This document shows positions 32,121 to 44,800 of a DNA stretch of 64,000 bases, piece by piece (the first letter of the stretch is position 1; the number at the start of each line of letters is the position of its first letter). Position numbers and translations under genes: made by a program. The notes beneath the pieces were generated by a model. It was given only the letters and a program-made list of their open reading frames with translations, ran no database searches and was not told where the DNA came from. The DNA is from Chondrus crispus (Eukaryota; Rhodophyta; Florideophyceae; Gigartinales; Gigartinaceae). The stretch spans positions 1 to 64,000 of the forward strand of contig NW_005179158.1 of the NCBI RefSeq assembly GCF_000350225.1, given 5' to 3'.

Positions 32121-35100
32121 TCAAGACCGAACGTCCGCGTTCAGGTCCGAAATGAGGTCCCTACCGGTGCGCACTCGAAGTCGTTTCGCGTAGCGAGACA
32201 CGAGCTCTTCTGGGACGTGAGTCCGCGCGGTCCAGGTGGGCGTGTCGTAATCCGCCCACTTGATGAGGAACTCCGGAGTTCCATCCTCCATGACCCGGTG
32301 CTTGAGCAGCCGTTCTACTGCGAACTGCGTCCCCTCCCTGACCTTGACGGCAAGGTCACTGGGTGTAGTCGTGCTCGCCCGAGGCTCGTTTGCCGGTGGG
32401 GGTAAGTACACGCAGCGGTCTGCGGAGACGCGCTCGGTCACACCATCGCGGTCGATCGTGATGGTGCGTTTGTCATTCGCGAGCACTCGGTACGGTCCGA
32501 CTGCCGGTGATGCGAGTTTGTTCGACGTCTTCCCCCCATCGGAGGGGTTCAGGTACACGTAATTCCCGGGCTTAAGACGTGCGTTAATTCTTCGAACGCG
32601 CTTGTCGAAGTCGCGTTTGTAACGTGCTTGGGTCCGACGCAAGCTTCCGTAGGCTTTTTGTATCGTATCGTCCAGCGTTTTTAGGAACTCAGCTCGCTGA
32701 TTCCCCCTGTCGGCAGGGGGAACGCCATCATCGACTCTTCGAAGGGAGAACCCTGGCGGTGGCCTGCTGAGCACGAGCTCAAACGGCGTGGTGCGTGTGG
32801 TGCGATGTACGTGGGAGTTGTACGCATACGTAAGCGGCCCCACGTACACATCCCAGTCGTCTTGGTGCTCGCCTACGTAGTTGCGCAGCATTGAGGCGAT
32901 CGTCCGGTTGTATCGCTCGACTTGTCCGTTCGTCTTCGGATGGTATGCCGACGTATATAGGTTCGTAATCCCGAGAACCCGGCACGTGCTGTGGAAGAAC
33001 TTGGCGTTGAACTGCGGTCCGTTATCCGACAGTAACGTGCGCGGGACGCCGTACTTAAATACCCAGGCGTCGCAGAACGCGACTGCGACGGCGTATGCGG
33101 TAATCGTACGTAGCGCGACGACCTGCGTAAGCTTAGTGAAGCGGTCGGTAATTACGAGCAGGAACCTTTTTCCTGACTTCGTCTTGGGGAGCGGACCCAG
33201 AATGTCGATAGCCAGGCTCTCGAGCGGCCGAGTTGCCGGGAACAACCTCAAACGGTTGAGGTGTTTCCGCAACTTAACCCGGTTCATCGCGCACGTCCGA
33301 CACCCCCGCACCGTAGCGGCGACATCTGCGGCGAGATGGGGCCAGTAGTAATCGCGACGTAGCGCGTAGTACATACGGTTCTGGCCCGGGTGTCCCGCGA
33401 TGGCCGGGTTGTGGCACAGGCGAAGGAGCCTGGCGCGGAGCGTCCGAGGTACCACCACCTGTACGATATCAGGGTCGAAGGGGTGTCTCCGCTTGAGCAC
33501 CCCCTGGTGGTCCTCGAAGAACGCGGAGTCCCGGGACTCTGACTGTCGTGCCAAAACGGTTTGGCAGAAGTCATCCACGCGTTGCTCCTCGGCGATCTCC
33601 TCAAACGTAAGAGGGGCCGGTAGGTCGTCCTGCGGAGGAGCGACCGTGGAGGCGGGCGCCCCGACTTCGGGTTCTTCGGCGCGTTCGAGATCAACGGCGT
33701 CGAACTCGTCGTTCTCCTCCCAGAACGGACTGGGTCCTTGGAGAACGGGGGCTTCGTCGTCGCCCCTTGGTTCGTCGCGCGTTCGGATGCGCGGCCTTCA
33801 TCGTGGCCCAGCTTGGCTTCGCGTCGTCGCGAAGACGTGTTCGACCTCGTGGTCGCAATTTCCGGTACAGACGTGGTCCGCGAGCTCGTTCGATACGTCC
33901 CGAACGGTCGTACCCGCGTCGAAGGTGGGGATGTCGTCATCCACTTCGATGGCCGGGCGGGGGTCGCCGGCGACTCTTGGCGACACGAGGCGTGACAAGG
34001 CGTCCGGTACTTGGTGCACGCGCCCGGGGCGGTACTGGATGGTGAAATCGTATTCAGCCAGACGTAGCCGCCACCGGGTGAGCCTTCCGGAACTCTCCGT
34101 GAGGGACATGAGCCACCTCAGCCCGTCGTGATCCGTCCGGACGGTGAACTTCGTGCCTTCAACGTACGGCCGTAGTGTGCGAACGGCCCACACTACGGCG
34201 AAGCACTCGCGTTCCGTGGCGCTGTAGTTGCGCTCGCTGTCGTTCAGCGAGTAGGACCAATAGCCTACGGGGCGCCAATCGTTTGGCTGGTCGTGCTCTT
34301 GGAGCAACGTGCAGCCCAACTGGTAGGCACTCGCATCCGTGTCGATCATGTACGGACGGCCGTACCGCGGAAGGGCGAGGATCGGCGGAGCGATCATGGA
34401 CTTCTTGAGGTTCTCGAACGCCTCCCGTTGCGCCTCCGTAGGGTTGTAGAAGTCAGGATCCGAATCCTTACGCGTCATGTCGGTCAGAGGACGGGCTATC
34501 TTCGCGAACCCCTTAACGAATCGGCGGTATACGTTGCACGCCCCGAGGAACGAGCGCACTTGCGTCAGCGTCCTTGGGAATGTGAAGGTCTTGAAGGCGT
34601 CGGCCGCCGTATCGGCCACACTTAACTTACCTGGGGAAATGACGTGCCCCAGGTAGTGCACCTTCGGTTGAAAGAAGCTACACTTCTTGAGCTTGAGGGA
34701 GATTCTGGCACTCCGCAGCAAGCTCAAGACAATGTCGAGATGCTTCGCGTGTTCTCCGTGCGTACGTGAGAACACGATGACATCATCCAGGTACACGAGG
34801 CATATTTGCCAACGTACGCCAGATAGGATGATGTCGAGTGCGCGTTGGAAGGTGGCCGGTGCCCCTTTTAGTCCGAACGGCATGCGCAAGTGGCGAAACG
34901 TGCCCATGTGCGTAGTAAACGTGGTCTTATCCCGGTCTTCCAGAGCGACCGGGATCTGCCAATAACCAGAATTGCAGTCCAACGTGGTGAAGACGGCTGC
35001 GTCTCCCAGCGAGTCAATGCAGTCGTCCATCCGAGGCAGCGGATACGAATCCGCTGCAGTCTTCGCGTTGAGACGCCGGTAGTCCACGCAGAACCGAAGA

Positions 35101-36701
35101 GATCCGTCTTTCTTCGGTACGAGCACCACCGGGGACGCCCACTCGGTGCTCGCGGGTTCGATAACCCCTGCGTTCAACATCTTGTTGACCTCCTTCGCGA
35201 CCATTTCGCGCATCGCGGGCCCCTTACGGTAGGGCATCGAACGTATCGGCTTCGTACCCGATTCGAGAGGAATGCGGTGTTCCGTCGCTCGTATAGTTCC
35301 GAGCGCACCGCTCCACAGGCTCGAGTGCTTACGGAGCATCTCGAGTACGTGGCCACGGAGCTTGTCATCGTCGATGTATGACAAGTCGATTTCTTTTTCC
35401 CAATCCATCGGTGGATTTTCGGGATCCTTTTTCTGCGGGGGTACAGTACCCTCCGCCGTCGGTTGGTCTTGAGGTGGCCGTTCGTCCGTGACCACCCCTT
35501 TCTTCACGACGGTCGTCCGTTCGTCGGAGCTCGGTCGTCCAGCTCCGGCCTTCCCGACTTGATCGGTCAAGTCGGTCAGGTGTAGCGCGTGCGCGATCCC
35601 CTCGGCAACCCTCCGTTCGGGCGTGAGAATCGCGAGGGGGTTGCGCTTCGCGTATCCCACGACGGTGTGCTTCGGAAGCCGCCTTTCCCGTAGCGAAAAG
35701 TTCGCGACGATGACGTCGAAGGTCTGATTCGGCAGAACCTCGGCGACGCCATTCGTCAACCTCACTCCATGTCGGTGTTGGAGTGAGGGCTTTGGTTCCA
35801 GGAACACGAGGCCCCTCCCCGCGGTGGTGAAGCGCACTCGGGCTTGCGACATCGCGGGGATGGTAACCCAGCGGGCGAGTCGGATCGCCTGCGGGGCCTC
35901 ATCCCGTACATCCGGCCGGCTCGTTTGGCGTCCGTGTCGCCTTGTAGGGGGAGTCGGCTTCCCCTTTCCGTCGACGATGGCTACGGAGCCACCGTGTCGA
36001 AGTTCGAGCTTCTGTCCGTCGATGTCGATGCTACGTACGTGGGCATCGATGAACGCCGTGCCGAGAAGAACGGGAACGGCAAGCTGTTCCGCCACCACGA
36101 ACGGTATACGGAACGTCGTGTTCCGCAAACGGACTGCAAGGCGGACGACCGCCGTAAGTCGAAGCGGGTTACTGTTCGCGCCAGCCAGTCGGGGTAATGG
36201 CGCGTCCCGTATTACGAAGCGGGTCCAGTCGGGAGGGAGGTCGGCCTTCCTCACTAAGTTGTAGCCCGAACACGTATCGACGGCGATCGTGTGGGGCTTG
36301 AACGCGTTACCTTCGGTGGCCACGGAGCCAAGGACGTTATATATCTTGGACGTCATGAGGCATACAATGCCGTCGACCATCTTGGGCGCAACCCGTTCGG
36401 CGAGATCGTTCCGCCGAGGTCGTCGCCTTCGGTTCTGGCCCCTCCTGCGTTTCCTTCTACCTGAGTCGTGGGGCTTCCGCGTCTCCGTGATGCCCCCTCT
36501 GGTGCTTGAGTCCGTACGTGGCGGACATTTCGTCGGCTCCCTTGGCCTCACAGGAGTCTGGAGGTCGACCTGTTCTTTTCGGTCGTCGGTACTCCCGTCT
36601 TTTTCGTTACCCATCACCGGTACTACGGGCGTCCCGGTGCTGTCCTCTCCGAACGTCGGGCTTACGGAGGCCTCGACGTTCGCTCCCCCCTGTATCGGCA
36701 T
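32121..36701 (-). CDS. pol region of element 2 (protease-like, RT, RNase H, integrase, chromodomain)
   Basis: Read right to left: a protease-like segment (about 36270), reverse transcriptase with LPRMDDCIDSLGDAAVFTTL and the YLDD motif (about 34780), RNase H (about 34340-34050), integrase with an HHCC zinc region (HNPAIAGHPGQ...CRTCAMNR, about 33420-33290) and DDE core (LAIDILGPLPK...LLSDNGPQFN...NGQVERYN), and a C-terminal chromodomain (VERLLKHRVMED...FLIKWADYD). The chromodomain places it in the chromoviruses of Ty3/Gypsy. Few breaks. Confidence 0.88.
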
Positions 36702-36841
36702 TGCAGGGGCTACCGTGCTCGCTTCCGGTGGCGAGGGGTGTATTATCGGACAATACCCCCCGTGACCTAGGCGAGCACGTGGGGACCGGTCGAGTTCGTG
36801 GGGACAAGACGGCTCACGCGACCGCGTGGACGTAACCGTCT

Positions 36842-39412
36842 TTACCCTTTTTTCGAACTACCGGTGCTATCGGAGCTACCTTCCTGGCTATCGGCGGCCA
36901 GGTCTTCTCCCGCTCCTCGGTCCCGTGGGTCGGGACGTCTCACCCACTGCGGCACCACGTTATCGGCGAAGTATTCGGGTACTTCTAGACCTTGACCTGC
37001 GACGTCCGGACGTCGCAGGATATGGGGGACAGGGAGAACCGGTTCTCCTTCGTGACCCTCCTCGGGTAGGGGATGCGGACCCTCTACCCAATCTTGCAAG
37101 TACATGATCGCCTTCTGTACCTGTTGAGGTAACCGAGAACGGTCCCGGTCACCTCCCCTTCCTTGACGGGGATACCTTGTGTCCGCCTGGCGGTAATCGG
37201 GTCGATCATGACGATCGAGTTCGTTACGGCGATACCCACCTCCACGTGGGGCGAAGCGTGCGCCCCCACCCGAACGATTCGGGAAACCTTGACGCGGGGG
37301 ACGGCCCTCGCCGACCGACTGCCGGAGGAGGTTACGCGCACCGGGGCGCGTCTCCATCTGGTATCGGTAGTTCCTGTACGCCGTGAACATACGTTGTTCC
37401 GGCGACAGGAACGGGCAGGCGTACATGGCGTGCCCGTACGTACGGCACAGCCAGCACACGTACGCGCTGCCATCCGTTGAGGCGAAGGTCGCCGCGTGGC
37501 GCGCCTCCTCATCAGTGAGGAGGGGTACGCGAGGGGCTTCGGCTCCTGCATCTCCATTCGAGATGTCGAGCTCTGCGACCCGGGGGTCCGTACCCCTTGC
37601 CACTCTTGGAGTGTGCGCGAAGGCGGTTGCGTAACTGGATGTCGTTCCGGTCGACATCGGCGTGGGAGGTCGTCCTCCCACGGGCCCCGTTCCTTGCGTA
37701 ATGAGGACAGGGTCAGCCTGCCACTCATCCTCCCCGACATGGAGGGTAGAAGCGGGAGAACTTGTTGCGGCGGATTTCGTAGTCCTGCCAGCCTTCCCTG
37801 CCGGTTTCGGGTCCGGCAGAGGTAACCCGCGCCGGGCGCGGTACGTAGTCCCTTCCGCCGTGGCGATGCGGCGGATAGTTGGTAGATCGGTCTTCTGGCT
37901 GCTTGGCAGCCGCTGAACGGTCTCGGAAACTGCGGCACGGGTCGCAGGTGCGAGTCCCCGCACGAAGTAGTGCGCGAGGGACTGTTCGGAGAACACTGCC
38001 GTGCATCGGAACGCGGCAGTTTCTAACCGGTCCGCAAAGGTGCTCTCCGTTTCGTGGGGTTTCTGTCGCGCCGTAGCGACAGCGTCGTACGCTTCACCTA
38101 ACACGTCGTCCGTGAGGTGGCGTTTCAAGAGTTGATTTACGAGCCCCGGCCAGCTCACGTCGTCGTGGAGCTGGCCGGCGCAGAGGCCACGCATCGTATA
38201 ACTCGTATACAGGCGCTCCGCATCGCGCTCTAAGAAGTGCGCGAGAACTCGTACCGCAACACCTTCCGTCAGGTGTTGCGAGTTGAAGGTTATCCGGATA
38301 TCCTTCAAGAACGGCAGCAGCTGGATCGGGTCCGTACCGTCGAAGCTACGCATCGTGGGACGGATCCCACGACAGCGTTGTACGTATTTCGCGATCCGTC
38401 CCGCATCACCCGAGGTAACGATCCTCGAGGTGTTATCCAAGCGGTACATACGATAGTCAGCGACGGCGCTGAACTCTTGGATCATCGTATGTACCGACTC
38501 GAGTCCGGGTTCAGCGGGACCCAGCGTGCCGAACGGGGTAACGGGTAGCGTACGGACGTCTACCGGTCCGGGTCGCGCGGTGTGGACCACCGGCGGGTAG
38601 CCGCCCCAGCGGGGATCGACGGAGAACATGGGTTCTCCGGATCCGCGAGCGGCTACTCCACGGTCCGGGTCGTTACGATACGGCACCCGTCCCGTCTGCC
38701 ACATGTTTCCGGGGACATGTGGCAGAGCTTGGGACTCGGACGCGACGTTGGCGTCCATCGGAGGTCGTCTTTCTCCTGCGTCTCGACTGGGATCGGCCAC
38801 AGTTGGGCGCCATCCTTGCGGGGCGGCAGCGTCCGGAGGTACAGTACCACCGGGCCCTCTCGTGGGGGCACCGGGCAGCCTTGCGGCCATGGTACGTTCC
38901 AGGTCACGGGCACGCTGCCGCGTGGACTCCAGCTCAGCGGTGAGGTGCGCGAAGGCACCAAGTTGCTCCGCCGAGGGGGGTTGACGAGCGTCAGGACGTC
39001 TCGATGAGGTCGGCCTCGCGGGACGACCTTCCCCATACGTAGCGGGGTTCTCGGGACGCGAGTCTTCGACGAGCACCAGTCGCGATTGCAACTGGTCGAC
39101 CAGTGCTCGGAGATTCTCCAGCGACTGGGTGACACGGTCGAACCTCCCCTCGCGGATGGATCGGAGCTCGTCCATGCAGCGCGAATAGACGGCGTCCGTA
39201 ACGTCGATGCGGAGGGAAGTACGGACTTCCTCGATGTAGTCTGCGATGCGGTCGAACATCGCCGCCGCTTGTCCTTCGGGGGACTCGGGCGACGGTTCGC
39301 GGTCTCGGAGACCAGCGTCGCCGTCGCCGAACGGCGGTGATGGGGCGTGCATAGCGGCCGCCCTCGGATCCGCCGGTTCGGAGCGGATCGAGGGGGCGTA
39401 TTCTTGACTCAT
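36842..39412 (-). CDS. gag of element 2
   Basis: About 856 codons from the ATG at 39412 (MSQEYAPSIRSEP). A long disordered N-terminal part leads to a capsid-like region and then one CCHC zinc knuckle (CWLCRTYGHAMYAC). The C-terminal part is Arg/Gly-rich, as in nucleic-acid-binding gag tails. The protein is intact at this resolution. It forms the virus-like particle and packages the element RNA. Confidence 0.85.
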   Translation of the reverse strand: MSQEYAPSIRSEPADPRAAAMHAPSPPFGDGDAGLRDREPSPESPEGQAAAMFDRIADYIEEVRTSLRIDVTDAVYSRCMDELRSIREGRFDRVTQSLENLRALVDQLQSRLVLVEDSRPENPATYGEGRPARPTSSRRPDARQPPSAEQLGAFAHLTAELESTRQRARDLERTMAARLPGAPTRGPGGTVPPDAAAPQGWRPTVADPSRDAGERRPPMDANVASESQALPHVPGNMWQTGRVPYRNDPDRGVAARGSGEPMFSVDPRWGGYPPVVHTARPGPVDVRTLPVTPFGTLGPAEPGLESVHTMIQEFSAVADYRMYRLDNTSRIVTSGDAGRIAKYVQRCRGIRPTMRSFDGTDPIQLLPFLKDIRITFNSQHLTEGVAVRVLAHFLERDAERLYTSYTMRGLCAGQLHDDVSWPGLVNQLLKRHLTDDVLGEAYDAVATARQKPHETESTFADRLETAAFRCTAVFSEQSLAHYFVRGLAPATRAAVSETVQRLPSSQKTDLPTIRRIATAEGTTYRARRGLPLPDPKPAGKAGRTTKSAATSSPASTLHVGEDEWQADPVLITQGTGPVGGRPPTPMSTGTTSSYATAFAHTPRVARGTDPRVAELDISNGDAGAEAPRVPLLTDEEARHAATFASTDGSAYVCWLCRTYGHAMYACPFLSPEQRMFTAYRNYRYQMETRPGARNLLRQSVGEGRPPRQGFPNRSGGGARFAPRGGGYRRNELDRHDRPDYRQADTRYPRQGRGGDRDRSRLPQQVQKAIMYLQDWVEGPHPLPEEGHEGEPVLPVPHILRRPDVAGQGLEVPEYFADNVVPQWVRRPDPRDRGAGEDLAADSQEGSSDSTGSSKKG

Positions 39413-39488
39413 CTCGACGCGTACGGACGCGGAGGAAAAAGAAAGTCTTCTCGGAAAGATCTCGGGGTCTTCTAGGTCGGGAGACCAC

Positions 39489-40107
39489 TGTAGCATAAAC
39501 ACCCCTAAACGGATAGGGGTGTATGCTTAGTCCTGGAAGACCCGTACGTACGAGAAGACGGGGGAAGTCGGACCAGCTAACGAAACTGGAGCACGGGCCC
39601 GGGTAGCGTGGTAGAGCGGGATCGGGGGGAGGACGCGCACACGCGCGGGCCGATCTACGCCTCGACGCCCCGGAGCAGCGCTGGGTTACGTTCCAGCGCT
39701 GACGGGCGGAGGTGGATCTAGGCTCGCTCGCGTGCTCGCGCGTCCTCTACCCGCGCTCGGTCTAGCCTTAAGGTAGCTAACGGAAGCTTCCTTAGGATAA
39801 GCTGGAAGTCAGACCTAGGCGGTAGGTCGTGGACAAGTCCGTGCTTGTCCCCTTCGCCGCCGCCGGTCCGCTCCGTCATTTAATGTACAATTAGTCTATC
39901 GTAACTTAGTACAGTACGTACTGTACTATGGGGCACTACTGTAGTCGGCACTGTCAGCCGACGGGGCTGACTGTATACGTGTCGTACACGTATAGTACAC
40001 GTGGGGGCGCGTGCCCCCGTACACGTGTGGTACCGGCTGTCTGTAAGGTTCGTGCCTTACAAAGCCGGATCCAATTTCTAATCTAATTCTTTCGTAGTTA
40101 TACTACA
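39489..40107 (-). repeat. 5' LTR of element 2
   Basis: 619 bp on the minus strand, with the same ends as the 3' copy. The hairpins lie at 39831-39850 and 39677-39700. About six differences from the partner LTR at 27013-27631. Confidence 0.93.
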
Positions 40108-41533
40108 CGAAGGTGTTGCGGTGAGAGTCCTCGCGCACTTCTTAGAGCGCGACGCGGAGCGCCTGTATACGAGTTATACGATGCGTGGCCTCCGCGCCGG
40201 CCAACTACACGACGACGTGAGTTGGCCGGGACTCGTGAACCAATTCCTGAAACGCTACCTAACCGACGACGTGGTAGGTGAAGCGTATGACGCTGTGGCG
40301 ACGGCGCGACAGCAATCTCATGAAACGGAGAGCACGTTCGCGGACCGGCTCGAAACTGCCGCGTTCCGGTGCACGGCAGTGTTCTCCGAACAGTCCCTCG
40401 CGCACTACTTCGTGCGGGGACTCGCTCCAGCGACCCGTGCCGCAGTTTCCGAGACAGTGCAGCGGCTGCCCAGCCGCCAGAAGACCGATCTTCCGACCAT
40501 CCGCCGTATCGCAACGGCGGAAGGAACCACTTACCGCGCTCGACGCGGTTTACCTCTGTCGGATTCGAAACCGGCAGGGAGGGCTGGCAGGACTACGAAG
40601 TCCGCCGCAACAAGTTCGCCCACCTCTACCCTGCATGTCGGGGAGGATGAGTGGTAGGCCGACCCTGTCCTCATTACGCAAGGAGCAGGGCCAGTAGGGA
40701 GTCGACCCCCTTCACCGATGTCGACCGGAACGACGTCGAGCTACGCGACCGCGTTCGCGGCCACTCCAAAAGCACCCAGGGGTACGGACCCCCGGGTCGC
40801 TGAGCTCGACATCTCAAACCGAGATACCGGGGGTGAAGCCCCTCGCGTGCCCCTCCTCACCGATGAAGAGGCGCGTCACGGGGCGACCTTCACCTCAACG
40901 GACGGCAGCGCGTACGTGTGCTGGCTATGTCGTACGTACGGACACGCCATGTACGCCTGCCCATTCCTGTCGCCGGAACAACGAATGTTCACGGCGTACA
41001 GGAACTACCGCTACCAGATGGAGACGCGCCCCGGGGCGCGCAATCTCCTCCGGCAAGCGGTCGGCGAGGGTCGTCCCCCGCGTCAAGGTTTCCCGAATCG
41101 TTCGGGTGGGGGCGCTCGCTTCGCCCCCCGTGGGAGCGGGTACCGTCGTAACGAAGTTGATCGTCGGGATCGGCCCGACCACCGCCAGGCCGACACAAGG
41201 TACCCCCGCCAAGGAGGGAGAGGGGACCGAGACCGTTCTCGGTTACCCCAACAGGTACAGAATGCGATAATGTACCTGCAAGACTGGGTAGAGGATCCGT
41301 ACCCCTTACCCACAGAGGGTCACGAAGGAGAGCCCACTCGCTTCGTCCCCCACATCCTGCGACGACCGGACGCCGCAGGTCAAGGCCCGGAAGTACCCGA
41401 GTATTTCGCCAAGGCTGCCGAGCCGCAGGGGAGGAATAGTCCCGACCCACGCGGCCGGCCACCCCGAGAAGACCTGGCCCACGATAGCCAAGGGGTAGCT
41501 CCGATAGCACCGGTAGTTCGAAAAAAAGGGTAA
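40108..41533 (+). CDS. gag of element 1, 3' part
   Basis: Resumes gag of element 1 after element 2. It contains the CCHC knuckle (CWLCRTYGHAMYAC) and an Arg/Gly-rich tail, close to gag of element 2. Fossil piece. Confidence 0.75.
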
Positions 41534-41824
41534 AGACGGTTACGTACACGCGGTCGCGTGAGCCGTCTTTTCCCTATGAACAAGACTGGTCCCCGCGTGC
41601 TGGCCAAGGACACGGGGGGTATTGCCCGATAATACATCCCCCGCTATTGGAGTCGAGCACGGGGACTCCAGCAATGTCGACATTGCCGGAGAAACCCAAC
41701 ACCGAGGCCACGTAGGCTCGATGTTGGAAGAAGGCATCACCGGGACACCCGACGTCCCAGTGACGCGCAACAAGCGAGACGGGGTTACGACGACCGACAC
41801 GAGTCGGTCGACCTCCTGACCCCC

Positions 41825-44800
41825 GTGAGTCCAAGGTCGCCGACGAACTGTCCGCCTCGTACGGACTCCAGCACCGGGACGGGCGTCACTGAGACGCGAA
41901 CGTCCCCGGGCTCGAGCCGAAGGAAACGCAAGAGGGGCCAACGCCGAAGTCGAAGGCCCCGACGGAACGACCTCACCGATAAGGTCGCGCCCAAGGTGGT
42001 CGATGGCCTCGTATGCCTCATGACGTCGAAAATATATAACGTCTTGGACTCCGTGGCCACCGAAGGCAACGCGTTTAAGCCCCACACGATCGCCGTCGAC
42101 ACGTGTTCTGGCTACAACTTGGTGAGGAAGGCCAACCTCCCTCCCGACTGGGCCCGCTACGTAATACGGGACGCGCCATTACCACGCCTGGCTGGCGCGA
42201 ACAGTAACCCGCTTCGACTTACGGCGGTCGTCCGCCTCGCGGTCCGGCTGCGGAATACGACGTTCCGCATACCTTCCGTAGTGGCCGAACAACTCGCTGT
42301 TCCCGTTCTACTTGGGACCGCGTTCATTGATGCTCACGTACGCAGCATCGACATTGACGGACAGAAGCTCGAACTTCGTCACGGTGGCTCGGTATCCATC
42401 GTCAATGGGAAGGGGGAACCGACTCCCCCTACCAGGCGACATGGTCGCCAAACGAGTCGTCCGGAGGTACGCGAGGAGGCCCCGCAGGCGATCCGAATCG
42501 CCCGCTGGGCTACCATCCCCGCGATGTCGCAAGCCCGTGTGCGTGTGACAACCGCAGGGAGGGGTCTCGTCTTCCTGGAGCCCAAGCCCTCACTCCAACA
42601 CCGGCATGGAGTGACGCTGACGAATGGCGTCGCGGAAGTCCTGCCGAACCAGACATTCGAAGTCATCGTCGCGAAGTTCTGGCGACGGGAGAGGCGGCTT
42701 CCGAAGCACACTGTCGTGGGATACGCGAAGCGCAACCCCCTTGCGATCCTCACGCCCGAACGTCGGGTCGCTGAGGGGGTCGCGCACGCGTTGCACCTGA
42801 CCGACTTGACCGATCAAGTCGAAGAGGTAGGAGCTGGTCGATCCAGCTCCGACGAGAAGGCAACCGCTGGGAGTGAAGGTGTTGACCGGGACGAACAGTC
42901 ACCTATATCCCCACCGACGGCGGAGGGTACTGTACCCCCCAGCAGAAGGATCCCGAAAATCCACCGATGGATTGGGAAAAAGAAATTGACTTGTCATACA
43001 TCGACGATGACAAGCTCCGTGGCCACGTGCTCGAGATGCTCCGTAAGCACTCGAGTCTGTGGAGCGGTGCGCTCGGAACGATCCAAGCCACAGAGCACCG
43101 CATTCCCCTCGAACCGGGAACGAAACCGATTCGTTCTATGCCCTATCGGAAGGGCCCGGCCATGCGCGAAATGGTCGCGAAGGAGGTCAACAAGATGTTG
43201 AACGCAGGGGTTATCGAACCTGCGAGCACCGAGTGGGCGTCCCCGGTGGTGTTCGTACCGAAGAAAGACGGCTCTCTTCGGTTCTGTGTGGACTACCGGC
43301 GCCTCAACGCGAAGACTGCAGCGGATTCGTATCCGCTGCCGCGTATGGACGACTGCATCGACTCGTTAGGAGATGCAGCCGTCTTTACGACGTTGGACTG
43401 CAATTCCGGTTATTGGCAAATCCCGGTCGCTCCGGAGGACCGGGATAAGACTACCTTCACGACACATATGGGTACGTACCGCCATTTGCGCATGCCGTTT
43501 GGATTAAAAGGGGCGCGGGCCACCTTCCAACGGGCTCTTGATATCATACTCTCCGGAGTCCGCTGGCAAATATGCCTCGTCTATCTCGATGACGTTATCG
43601 TGTTCTCGCGTACGGACGCGGAACACGCAAGGCATCTCGATACCGTCTTGAGCTTGTTGCGGAGTGCCGGCATCTCCCTCAAGCTCAAGAAGTGCAGCTT
43701 CTTCCGTCCGAAGGTGCACTATCTGGGGCACGTTATATCCCCAGGTAAGTTGAGCGTGGCTGATACGGCAATCGACGCCTTCAAGATGTTCACGTTCCCG
43801 AGGACGCTGACGCAGGTGCGCTCGTTCCTCAGGGCGTGTAACGTGTATCGTCGCTTCGTCAAGGGCTTCTCGAAGATTGCCCGTCCGTTAACCGATATAA
43901 CGCGCAAGGACTCGGATCACGATTTCGATAACCCAACGGAGGTTCAGCTTCATGCTTTCGAAAGCCTGAAGGCGGCGATGATCTCCCCGCCGATCCTCGC
44001 GCTACCACGGTACGGCCGACCGTACCTGTTGGACACTGACGCCAGTGCATATCAACTCCGGTGCACCCTCCTACAGGAGCACGACGAGCCAAACGATTGG
44101 CGCCCCGTTGGGTACTGGTCGTATTCGCTAAGCGATAGCGAACGTAACTACAGCGCTACGGAGCGTGAGTGCTTCGCCGTGGTGTGGGCCGTCCGCACAC
44201 TGCGGCCGTACATCGAGGGAACCAAATTCACCGTCCGGACGGATCAAGACGCCCTCCAATGGCTCATGTCGCTCACGGAGAGCTCGGGAAGACTCACCCG
44301 GTGGCGGCTAAGTCTGGCTGAATAAGATTTCACCATTCAGTACCGCCCCGGGCGCGTGCATCAGGTGCCCGATGCCCTGTCACGCCTCGTGTCGCCTCGT
44401 GTCGCCGATGACCCTCGCCTCACCGTCGAGATGGATGACGACATTCCCACCTTCGACGGGGGCACGACCGTTCGAGACGTATCGAATGAGCTCGCGGACC
44501 ACGCCTGTACCGCGAGCTGTGATCATCAGGCCGTCCATGTCTTCGTAACGACACGGAACCAAGCCGAAGCCCGAACAAGGCCGCGCGTACGGACGCCCGA
44601 CGAACCGCGAGGCGACGACGAAGCCCCCGCTCTCCAAGGACCCAATTCGTTTTGGGAGGAGAACGACGAGTTCGACGCCGCCGACATCCAGCGCGCCGAA
44701 GACCCCGAGGCTGGCGCGCTCGACTCCCTGGTCGCCCCACCGCAGGACAACCTTCCGGCCCCTCTTACGATAGAGGAGATAGTCGAGGAGCAACGCGTGG

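Larger units (their letters stand above)
27013..40107 (-). mobile_element. Gypsy/Ty3 chromovirus, element 2 (nested in gag of element 1)
   Basis: A 13.1-kb LTR element in minus orientation. Its 619-bp LTRs differ at about six sites (about 1% by eye), so it is younger than its host element, as nesting requires. The flanking 5-mers CGAAT and CGAAG agree at four of five bases and fit a slightly mutated target duplication; the uninterrupted gag sequence of element 2 itself shows the empty site. The parts are in the same order as in element 1, including the antisense cassette. It looks close to whole with few breaks. Confidence 0.92.
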